7,385 nucleotides of DNA from an uncultured bacterium (GTDB lineage Bacteria; Actinomycetota; Coriobacteriia; Coriobacteriales; Coriobacteriaceae): the NCBI GenBank assembly GCA_905216045.1, contig CAJMSL010000099.1:1-7385 (forward strand). Direction: 5' to 3'. A program made the translations under genes and the position numbers. The notes under the pieces were generated by a model, which saw only the letters and a program-made list of their open reading frames with translations, was not told where the DNA came from and made no database searches. How positions within the stretch are numbered: the first letter of the stretch is position 1; each line of letters begins with the position of its first letter. Of the stretch, positions 1 to 4,962 are shown piece by piece.

Positions 1-267
1 AAAGACGATTAAGATGATCGCGCATGCCGCCGAGAGCATAATGCCGGCGACGATAAGGCCAACCGCGACCAGGGTGTTATCACCGAGCTTAGCGGCGGCG
101 TTGCCGTTAATGAGTGCGGTGATGACCTGCCACATAAAGACGGCGACCGACGGGAGTGTGCCCACGCCGGACAGGATGCACAGGACGGCGTACACTTTAA
201 TGATGAGGGGAATCTTCTTGACCTCCGTGGCGCTGGGGACGCTGGGGTCGAGTTCGTTTCGATCCAT
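1..267 (-). CDS. Small membrane protein of unknown function, partial (N-terminal 89 residues)
   Basis: This frame on the minus strand starts at an ATG (complement of 265-267) and stays open for 89 codons to the window edge, so the C-terminus is missing. A good ribosome binding site, AGAAAGG (complement of 274-280), lies six bases upstream. The product begins with about 18 polar residues (MDRNELDPS..., then EVKK), presumably cytoplasmic. A hydrophobic stretch follows at about residues 19-53, including IIKVYAVLCILSG and PSVAVFMWQVITALI. After a short polar loop (NGNAAAKLGDN) comes a second hydrophobic segment at about 65-89 (LVAVGLIVAGIMLSAAC...). I therefore expect at least two membrane helices. 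I recognise no family motif and assign no function. The gene is divergent from purF and shares the 268-552 upstream region with it. Confidence 0.72.
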   Translation of the reverse strand, partial: MDRNELDPSVPSATEVKKIPLIIKVYAVLCILSGVGTLPSVAVFMWQVITALINGNAAAKLGDNTLVAVGLIVAGIMLSAACAIILIVF

Positions 268-288
268 ACAGAACCTTTCTCGCTTTGT

Positions 289-358
289 CCTAGGTTACTA
301 GGATACGCCGCCGACCTGCTAAAAGACAGGACGAACGTCCCAATTGCAACTTTGCAAT
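289..358. promoter_or_regulatory. Cluster of three short dyads upstream of the minus-strand membrane-protein gene
   Basis: Three perfect inverted repeats lie within 70 bases: CCTAG-gtta-CTAGG (289-302), GGACG-aa-CGTCC (329-340) and ATTGCAA-ct-TTGCAAT (343-358). The first overlaps a TATCCT box on the minus strand (complement of 300-305), a possible -10, but I find no convincing -35 at the right distance. The 16-base dyad at 343-358 has the size and symmetry of a site for a dimeric regulator. It lies 76 bases from the membrane-protein start and about 195 from purF, so the leftward gene is the likelier target. Regulatory function is inferred from symmetry and position only. Confidence 0.35.
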
Positions 359-456
359 CCCCAACGGTGGACGCGGCGGCCATATGGGGGCGCGGGCGCT
401 TGCACTGGGCAGACCAATAAAATGTTTGGCCGCAAAACGGATTATTAGCTCGGTGG

Positions 457-511
457 GCTTTTAAAAAGCGCTGCTCATGCGCTGGGGAGCGCGTCGCGCC
501 GTGCGTATAAT
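457..511 (+). promoter_or_regulatory. Probable purF promoter region
   Basis: A perfect -10 hexamer TATAAT lies at 506-511, 41 bases before the purF ATG. At a 17-base spacing the -35 position (483-488) reads TGGGGA, a poor match to TTGACA, so an activator or other help may be needed. The -35 position falls inside the dyad GCGCT-GGGG-AGCGC (479-492), and a second dyad, GCTTTT-a-AAAAGC (457-469), lies just upstream. These could be operators. The -10 is well supported; the -35 and operators are inference. Confidence 0.5.
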
Positions 512-552
512 AAGGCGGGTAACGCCAAAATACGAGGCTCTGAGGGGATGCC

Positions 553-2223
553 ATGTCTCAAGAAACCATCCGCGCGGCCGAGCGCGCCGCGGGACAGGTG
601 AACGCCATGTCGACGTATGATCCGGACTCCGACCAGCTGCATGAGGAATGCGGCGTTTTTGGAGTGTGGGCGCCCGATCGTGACGTGGCTCGACTGACGT
701 ACTTTGGCCTGCGTGCACTGCAGCACCGTGGCCAAGAATCGGCGGGAATCGCTGTTGGTGACGGCGGTACGGTTATGGTCCGCAAGGACCTGGGCCTGCT
801 CGACCGCGTGTTCTCCAATGCCGACTTATCGACGCTCTCCGGTCAGCTGGCCGTGGGTCATGTGCGCTATGGCACCGCCGGCGCCAAGAGCTGGGAAGCC
901 TCTCAGCCGCACCTCTCTACCATCAATAGCGTCATTATCGCGCTCGCGCACAACGGCACCCTCGTCAACACCGACGAGCTGCGCCGCCAGCTGATCGAGC
1001 TGGGCGTGCCGTTCCTCTCCAACTCGGATTCCGAGGTCGCGACCAAACTCATCGGCTACTTTACTCAGCGTACAGGCCATCTGCGCGAGGGCATTCGCAA
1101 GACCATGGAGCTCGTGCGTGGCGGCTACGCCATGACGCTCATCAACGAGCAGGCGCTCTATGCATTCCGCGATCCGCACGGCATTCGCCCGCTCGTGCTG
1201 GGCAAGCTGGTGGACGAGGGCCTGGACCAGGCCGATGCCGCATCCGTTTCGAAGCTGCCGTCGCAGGACGGCGCCGCGACGGTCGACGCCACCACCCGTG
1301 TCACCCGCGCCGGCGGCTGGGTCGTCGCCTCCGAGACTTGTGCGCTCGACATTGTGGGCGCCGAGTACGTCCGCGACGTCCGTCCCGGTGAGATTTTGCG
1401 CATCAGCGCCGAGGGCCTTGTGTCCGAGCAGGGTGTGCCCGCTGCCGAAGAGCCTGCTAACTGCATCTTTGAGCAGGTCTACTTCGCCCGCCCCGATTCC
1501 ATCATGAACGGCAAGAGCGTCTACGCCTGCCGTTACGACATGGGTCGTCAGCTGGCACATGAGGAACCCGTCGAGGCCGACCTGGTCATCGGCGTGCCTG
1601 ACTCCGGCCTGCCGCCCGCGGAGGGGTATTCGCACGAGAGCGGCATTCCCTTTGGCGAGGGCCTTATCAAGAACCGTTACGTGGGCCGCACGTTTATCGA
1701 GCCTACGCAGGAGTTGCGCGCCATGGGCGTGCGTATGAAACTCAACCCGCTGCGCGACAACATCGAGGGCAAGCGCCTGGTCGTCATCGACGACTCCATC
1801 GTCCGCGGCACCACCATGGTGCAGCTCGTCAAGATGCTGCGCAACGCCGGCGCCAAGGAGATTCATATCCGCATCAACTCGCCCGAGGTCATCTGGCCGT
1901 GCTTCTACGGTATCGATACCGACGTGCAGTCGCAGCTTATCAGCGCCAACAAGACGGTCGATGAGATCTGCGAGTACATTGGCGCCGATTCGCTGGCCTT
2001 CCTTTCGGTTGAGGGCCTGCTTAAGGTCATGCCCAAGGGCGGTTACTGCGATGCGTGCTTTACCGGACGCTACCCCGTAGCGATTCCCGAGAGCTTTGGC
2101 CGCGACAAGTTCATGGAGGGCTTTAAGCCCCGCAACATCGACAATCCGTTTCTCTTTGACGTCTACGCAGTTGTCGAGATTTACGACGACCGCAGCTGGG
2201 TAGAGTTGCACGTCGTGTCCTAA
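553..2223 (+). CDS. purF: Amidophosphoribosyltransferase (glutamine PRPP amidotransferase)
   Basis: PurF carries out the first committed step of purine synthesis: PRPP and glutamine give 5-phosphoribosylamine, glutamate and pyrophosphate. The N-terminal Ntn-type glutaminase domain has its nucleophile at Cys33 (EECGVFGVW), so about 32 residues must be removed as a propeptide, or 14 if translation starts at Met19. The phosphoribosyltransferase domain has the PRPP loop VVIDDSIVRGTT at 410-421. Cys304, Cys450, Cys499 and Cys502 (the last two in YCDACFTGRYP) match the four [4Fe-4S] ligands of the Bacillus-type enzyme. The start at 553 is chosen for GAGGGG at 542-547. At 556 residues it is longer than the Bacillus enzyme (about 476). 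The excess is the N-terminal lead, an insert at about 220-254 between RPLVLGKL and GGWVVASETCALD, and a longer C-terminus. It is the first gene of a purF-purM-purN cluster. Confidence 0.97.
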   Translation: MSQETIRAAERAAGQVNAMSTYDPDSDQLHEECGVFGVWAPDRDVARLTYFGLRALQHRGQESAGIAVGDGGTVMVRKDLGLLDRVFSNADLSTLSGQLAVGHVRYGTAGAKSWEASQPHLSTINSVIIALAHNGTLVNTDELRRQLIELGVPFLSNSDSEVATKLIGYFTQRTGHLREGIRKTMELVRGGYAMTLINEQALYAFRDPHGIRPLVLGKLVDEGLDQADAASVSKLPSQDGAATVDATTRVTRAGGWVVASETCALDIVGAEYVRDVRPGEILRISAEGLVSEQGVPAAEEPANCIFEQVYFARPDSIMNGKSVYACRYDMGRQLAHEEPVEADLVIGVPDSGLPPAEGYSHESGIPFGEGLIKNRYVGRTFIEPTQELRAMGVRMKLNPLRDNIEGKRLVVIDDSIVRGTTMVQLVKMLRNAGAKEIHIRINSPEVIWPCFYGIDTDVQSQLISANKTVDEICEYIGADSLAFLSVEGLLKVMPKGGYCDACFTGRYPVAIPESFGRDKFMEGFKPRNIDNPFLFDVYAVVEIYDDRSWVELHVVS

Positions 2224-2236
2224 AATCTGCCTTTTA

Positions 2237-2250
2237 GGGACAGGTTTATT
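2237..2250. repeat. GGGACAGGTT repeat fragment downstream of purF
   Basis: GGGACAGGTTTATT at 2237-2250 closely matches the complement of the repeat at 4873-4885 (GGGACAGGTTAAT), in the opposite orientation. It begins 13 bases after the purF stop. The match is short and the repeat status rests on its likeness to the fuller elements at 4845-4895. Confidence 0.35.
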
Positions 2251-2253
2251 CTT

Positions 2254-2277
2254 GTAGGTTTTACCTGCTGTTTTGTT
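2254..2277 (+). terminator. Weak intrinsic terminator candidate after purF
   Basis: GTAGGT (2254-2259) pairs with ACCTGC (2263-2268), including one G-U pair, around a TTT loop. A broken T-run, TGTTTTGTT, follows (2269-2277). The stem is only six pairs, so termination is probably partial at best. Read-through into purM would fit the shared pathway. CAGGT at 2241-2245 could compete for the same right arm. Confidence 0.3.
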
Positions 2278-2284
2278 GATATGA

Positions 2285-2311
2285 CGGCGCGTGCTGTTAT
2301 GGCGCGCGCCG
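2285..2311 (+). other. Stable stem-loop in the purF-purM gap (first of two)
   Basis: CGGCGCGTGCT (2285-2295) pairs with GGCGCGCGCCG (2301-2311) in an 11-pair stem with two G-U pairs and a five-base loop, GTTAT. No T-run follows, so it does not look like an intrinsic terminator. It may protect or process the mRNA between purF and purM, or affect read-through. The pairing is visible in the sequence; the role is inferred. Confidence 0.5.
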
Positions 2312-2331
2312 AAATGAACGCAACTATGAGC

Positions 2332-2360
2332 ACCGTTTGGCGCCCGCGCGGCGCCACGGT
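2332..2360 (+). other. Stable stem-loop just upstream of the purM ribosome binding site (second of two)
   Basis: ACCGT (2332-2336) pairs with ACGGT (2356-2360), and GGCGCC (2339-2344) pairs with GGCGCC (2350-2355). The result is an 11-pair stem with a TT bulge and a CGCGC loop. It ends six bases before the purM ribosome binding site AGAGGAAGG (2367-2375), so it could insulate or modulate purM translation. No T-run follows. Confidence 0.45.
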
Positions 2361-2380
2361 AGTGGGAGAGGAAGGCTCAG

Positions 2381-3484
2381 ATGAGCGACAGCAAGCATGT
2401 GACGTATGAGGACGCCGGCGTCGATACCGCCGAGGGTGGCCGCGCCGTCGACGCTATTAAGCAGATGGTCAAGGACACCAACCGCCCCGAGGTTATCGGC
2501 GGCATCGGTGGCTTTGGTGGCCTGTTCTCGGCTGCCGCGCTCAAGGATATGGAAGACCCGATCCTGATCAGCGGCACCGACGGCGTGGGCACCAAGCTCG
2601 TGCTCGCCCAGATCATGGACCGTCACGAGACGGTGGGCCAGGACTTGGTCGCCATGTGCGTCAATGACATTTTGGCTTCGGGCGCCGAGCCGCTGTTCTT
2701 CCTGGATTACGTTGCCATCGGTCACATTGAGGCCGAGCACATGGCAAAGATCATCAAGGGCGTGGCCGACGGCTGCAAGCTCGCGGGCTGCGCGCTCGTG
2801 GGCGGCGAGATGGCCGAGCACCCGGGCGTCATGGCCCCCGCCGATTACGACCTCGCCGGCTTTACCGTGGGTGTTGTCGATCGTCCCAAGATGCTCGACC
2901 CCGCGAACGTTCGCCCCGGCGATGTGATCCTGGGCCTGCCCTCCACCGGCGTGCACTCCAACGGATACTCACTCGTGCGCAAGGTCATCGGTGTCGACGG
3001 CATCAAGCCGGGCACGCCCGAGGCCGCCGCTAAGGCCGAGGAACTGAGCCGTCCGCTCGAGGAGCTCGGCGGTGCTTCGCTGGCCGATGCTCTGCTGGCC
3101 CCTACGCGCATCTACGTCAAGCCGATTCTGGAGCTGCTGCGCGGCGGCGCTAACGTGCACGCCATCGCCCACATCACCGGCGGCGGTATCACCGAGAACC
3201 TCAACCGTGCGCTCGCCGACGACGTCGACGCCGTGGTCACCCGCAACGGCGCCGAGATGGGCTGGGACGTTCCGCCCGTCATCACCTACGTGTCGCGTCA
3301 GGCCGAGCTCGCGCCCAACGAGGCATGCAAGACCTTCAACATGGGCGTCGGCCTGTGCCTGATCGTCGCCCCCGAGGACGAGGCTGCCGTGACCGAGGCT
3401 CTGGTCGCGCTAGGCGAGAAGCCGTTCCGCGTGGGTGAGTGCGTCGAGGGCTCCGGTAAGGTCGTGTACTCCGATGAGCGCTAA
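2381..3484 (+). CDS. purM: Phosphoribosylformylglycinamidine cyclo-ligase (AIR synthetase)
   Basis: PurM uses ATP to close the imidazole ring of FGAM, giving AIR, the fifth step of de novo purine synthesis in the cytoplasm. Family motifs are complete and in order: YEDAGVD at 9-15, GGFGGLF near residue 45, SGTDGVGTKL at 64-73, DLVAMCVNDILASGAEP at 88-104 and GGEMAEHPG at 141-149, followed by YDLAGF. The later GVHSNGYSLVR and HITGGGITENL motifs are also present. At 367 residues it is slightly longer than the usual 340-350. The ATG at 2381 is preceded by AGAGGAAGG (2367-2375), five bases away. It follows purF by 157 bases containing two stem-loops, and its 3' end overlaps purN by 11 bases, which suggests translational coupling. 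Confidence 0.97.
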   Translation: MSDSKHVTYEDAGVDTAEGGRAVDAIKQMVKDTNRPEVIGGIGGFGGLFSAAALKDMEDPILISGTDGVGTKLVLAQIMDRHETVGQDLVAMCVNDILASGAEPLFFLDYVAIGHIEAEHMAKIIKGVADGCKLAGCALVGGEMAEHPGVMAPADYDLAGFTVGVVDRPKMLDPANVRPGDVILGLPSTGVHSNGYSLVRKVIGVDGIKPGTPEAAAKAEELSRPLEELGGASLADALLAPTRIYVKPILELLRGGANVHAIAHITGGGITENLNRALADDVDAVVTRNGAEMGWDVPPVITYVSRQAELAPNEACKTFNMGVGLCLIVAPEDEAAVTEALVALGEKPFRVGECVEGSGKVVYSDER

Positions 3485-4175
3485 CGAGCAGATGGTTGCT
3501 GCCGAGGGCCTGGGCTTTGTACCCTACACCCGTCCGACCGGCACCGATACGGCCGAGCCGCTCAAGATTGGCGTGCTTATCAGCGGTTCGGGTACCAACC
3601 TGCAGGCGCTGATCGACCTGATCGCCGCCGGCAAGCTCAACGCCTCGATTGAACTTGTGGTGTCGAGCCGTCCTTCGGCCAAGGGCCTGCAGCGTGCCGA
3701 GCGTGCGGGCATCCAGACACTCACGCTGTCCAAGGATGTCTATGCCGATCCCATCGCGGCTGACGAGATCATTGCGCATGAGCTGCTCGAGCGCGGCTGC
3801 GAATATGTGGTCATGGCCGGCTATATGCGCATGGTGCACACGCCGCTGCTGGCAGCGTTTCCCAATCGCGTGGTCAACCTGCATCCGGCATTGCTGCCGA
3901 GCTTTACCGGCGCCCATGCGATTGACGATGCGTTTGCTCGCGGCGTCAAGGTGACCGGCGTGACCGTGCACTTTGCCAACGAGATTTACGACAACGGCCC
4001 CATCATCGCCCAGCGTGCACTGGCTGTCGAGGAGGGCTGGGACGTCGACACACTCGAGGAGCACATCCACGCGATCGAGCATGTGCTGTATCCCGAGGTC
4101 GTGCAAATGCTCGCCGACGGTCGCGTTCACGTGCTGGAGAGCGGCAAGGTCGCAATTGATGCGCCTCGCGGCTAG
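3474..4175 (+). CDS. purN: Phosphoribosylglycinamide formyltransferase (GAR transformylase, folate-dependent)
   Basis: PurN moves a formyl group from 10-formyltetrahydrofolate to GAR, giving FGAR, the third step of purine synthesis. The nucleotide-binding start of the fold, KIGVLISGSGTN, is at 31-42. The three residues known to be catalytic in E. coli PurN (Asn106, His108, Asp144) correspond to Asn135 and His137 in VVNLHPALLPSFTGAHA and Asp173 in EIYDNGPII. The 233-residue product carries about 29 extra residues before the fold. I chose the ATG at 3474, inside the purM end, because no strong ribosome binding site is near either candidate and an 11-base overlap suits coupled translation. TAAGG at 3457-3461 is rather far upstream. 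A second ATG at 3492 would give a protein six residues shorter. A strong terminator at 4206-4250 ends the unit. Confidence 0.95.
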   Translation: MSANEQMVAAEGLGFVPYTRPTGTDTAEPLKIGVLISGSGTNLQALIDLIAAGKLNASIELVVSSRPSAKGLQRAERAGIQTLTLSKDVYADPIAADEIIAHELLERGCEYVVMAGYMRMVHTPLLAAFPNRVVNLHPALLPSFTGAHAIDDAFARGVKVTGVTVHFANEIYDNGPIIAQRALAVEEGWDVDTLEEHIHAIEHVLYPEVVQMLADGRVHVLESGKVAIDAPRG

Positions 4176-4205
4176 TGGCGCACAGTACAATTTAGCCGAG
4201 TAGTC

Positions 4206-4250
4206 AGGGTGGTCATTGGCGCCAAGGCGCACGTGGCCACCCTTTGTTTT
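4206..4250 (+). terminator. Strong intrinsic terminator of the purine cluster
   Basis: AGGGTGGTCAT (4206-4216) pairs with GTGGCCACCCT (4233-4243), with two G-U pairs. An inner GCGCC/GGCGC stem (4219-4223 and 4226-4230) adds stability. TTTGTTTT (4243-4250) follows at once. It begins 31 bases after the purN stop and so ends the purF-purM-purN transcript. Confidence 0.85.
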
Positions 4251-4253
4251 GGG

Positions 4254-4309
4254 TAGTCACCTGCGACGTTCTTTAACGACTAGTCGTTTAAGAACGTCCC
4301 AGGTGACTA
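4254..4309. repeat. 56-base near-perfect palindrome between the purN terminator and the EIIA gene
   Basis: The two 28-base arms (4254-4281 and 4282-4309) meet with no spacer, and 26 of 28 positions are complementary. The mismatches are 4264/4299 (C/C) and 4274/4289 (T/T). The centre is GACTAGTC and the outer ends read TAGTCACCTG and CAGGTGACTA. It starts four bases after the terminator T-run and ends four bases before AGAGAGG (4314-4320), the ribosome binding site of the next gene. It could be a large operator, an RNA hairpin that gates that gene, or a dispersed REP- or MITE-like repeat. Copy number elsewhere in the genome cannot be judged here. Confidence 0.8.
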
Positions 4310-4327
4310 GATGAGAGAGGTGAGCGT

Positions 4328-4792
4328 ATGGCGGATAACGAAGCGCTGTTTACGCCTGAGCTGGTGTTTTTTGATTGGGAGTGTGCGACGCCGGGCGAGG
4401 TGTTTGCGCGGCTTGAGGGCGAGCTTGCCCCGCGCGGCTACATTGTCGACGGTTGGCTCGACGCCGTTCGCACGCGCGAGGATGCCTACCCTACGGGTCT
4501 TGCCATGCCGGCGGCAAACATTGCCATTCCGCATACCGATCCGGGGTTTGTGGCCAAGCCCTATATCGCGGTGGTGAAGCCCGCCGCGCCCGTGACATTT
4601 AACGCTATGGCTGGCATGGGCGCTCCGGTGCCGGCGCAGATCGTCATCAATCTGGGCATCGTCGAGCCGGGCGGCCAGGTCGAGGCCCTTCAGGCGCTCA
4701 TGAACATCTTTATGGACGCCGATGCCGCAGCCGACGTGCTCGGCCAGACCACGCCCCAGGGCATGGTCGACGCCATCCGCCGTCACTTCTAA
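4328..4792 (+). CDS. PTS sugar transporter subunit IIA (fructose/mannitol/galactitol-type EIIA), stand-alone
   Basis: This 154-residue protein looks like an EIIA domain of the type-2 PTS superfamily. Such proteins take phosphate from HPr on a histidine and pass it to EIIB of a sugar permease in the cytoplasm. The histidine is His69 in ANIAIPHTDP, the standard context for this family. YPTGLAMP just before it and KPYIAVVKPAAPVTFNAMAG after it resemble GatA-like proteins, as does the length of about 150. AGAGAGG (4314-4320) lies seven bases from the ATG. No EIIB or EIIC gene is in the window, so the sugar is unknown; it may serve a distant permease or act as a regulator. Upstream are the purN terminator and the 56-base palindrome, so it should be transcribed separately, but I see no clear promoter. 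Confidence 0.88.
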   Translation: MADNEALFTPELVFFDWECATPGEVFARLEGELAPRGYIVDGWLDAVRTREDAYPTGLAMPAANIAIPHTDPGFVAKPYIAVVKPAAPVTFNAMAGMGAPVPAQIVINLGIVEPGGQVEALQALMNIFMDADAAADVLGQTTPQGMVDAIRRHF

Positions 4793-4802
4793 GGTGGGGC
4801 TG

Positions 4803-4837
4803 AGCCGGCACTTGGGGACTGTCCCTAACTGCCGGCT
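4803..4837. repeat. Nested inverted repeat with GGGAC/GTCCC core downstream of the EIIA gene
   Basis: AGCCGGCA (4803-4810) pairs with TGCCGGCT (4830-4837), and GGGAC (4815-4819) pairs with GTCCC (4821-4825). The bases between also pair apart from one C/C mismatch at 4811/4829 and one G-U pair. The whole 35-base element can therefore fold as one hairpin with a minimal loop. It starts 10 bases after the EIIA stop. There is no T-run, so it is not a classical terminator, though it may act at the transcript 3' end. The core matches the GTCCC repeats just downstream. Confidence 0.6.
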
Positions 4838-4844
4838 GCCAGAG

Positions 4845-4895
4845 CTGTCCCCTTTGCACCAAAATGGTGCAGATTAACCTGTCCCCAATGCACCA
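4845..4895. repeat. Paired CTGTCCCC...GCACCA direct repeats with alternative stems (REP-like)
   Basis: CTGTCCCCTTTGCACCA (4845-4861) and CTGTCCCCAATGCACCA (4879-4895) are 17-base direct repeats differing at two positions. Between them TGGTGCA (4865-4871) is complementary to TGCACCA in both copies (4855-4861 and 4889-4895). Either of two mutually exclusive stems can therefore form. Related sequence recurs at 2237-2250 and 6750-6761, always after a gene end. This looks like a dispersed REP-like intergenic element. It lies upstream of the parvulin gene, and an in-frame ATG at 4864 falls inside it. Confidence 0.6.
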
Positions 4896-4962
4896 AGCGT
4901 GCCGCGGGGGCTGCGTTGTGACACAATGGCGTTTGTTCGATTCGTTATGCGAAAGGCCAACT

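Noticed and set aside
14..301. Plus-strand open frame over the first 300 bases
   Set aside because: The minus strand here encodes a two-helix membrane protein with a good start and ribosome binding site; the plus-strand product has neither.
333..342. GAACGTCCCA shared with the 56-base palindrome (4292-4301)
   Set aside because: A shared 10-mer is expected many times by chance within 7.4 kb, and the flanks do not match.
281..552. Purine riboswitch in the purF leader
   Set aside because: From the likely start near 518 only about 35 bases of leader remain, which is too short for an aptamer, and no conserved purine riboswitch core is recognisable.
826..2211. Long minus-strand open frame opposite purF
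   Set aside because: It is a shadow frame caused by GC-rich codon bias. PurF is certain on the plus strand, and the reverse product shows no recognisable domain. The long minus-strand frames opposite purM (2324-2956) and purN (3336-4232) are rejected on the same grounds.
2281..2409. 42-codon open frame from the ATG at 2281 running into the start of purM
   Set aside because: No ribosome binding site precedes it, and its sequence is explained by the two stem-loops and the purM start in another frame.
4186..4191. TACAAT as a -10 box for a transcript starting after purN
   Set aside because: No -35 is present at any allowed spacing, and the strong terminator at 4206-4250 would stop the transcript almost at once.
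4916..4927. TTGTG-a-CACAA dyad with CACAAT as a promoter or operator of the parvulin gene
   Set aside because: The dyad is perfect but only 11 bases long, CACAAT matches a -10 at four of six positions, and no -35 is seen. The evidence is too weak to annotate.
4864..4962. Upstream in-frame extension of the parvulin gene from the ATG at 4864
   Set aside because: The ATG lies inside the repeat element, no ribosome binding site precedes it, and the added 33 residues look like translated intergenic sequence. The start at 4963 has GAAAGG upstream and opens a typical Lys-rich head.
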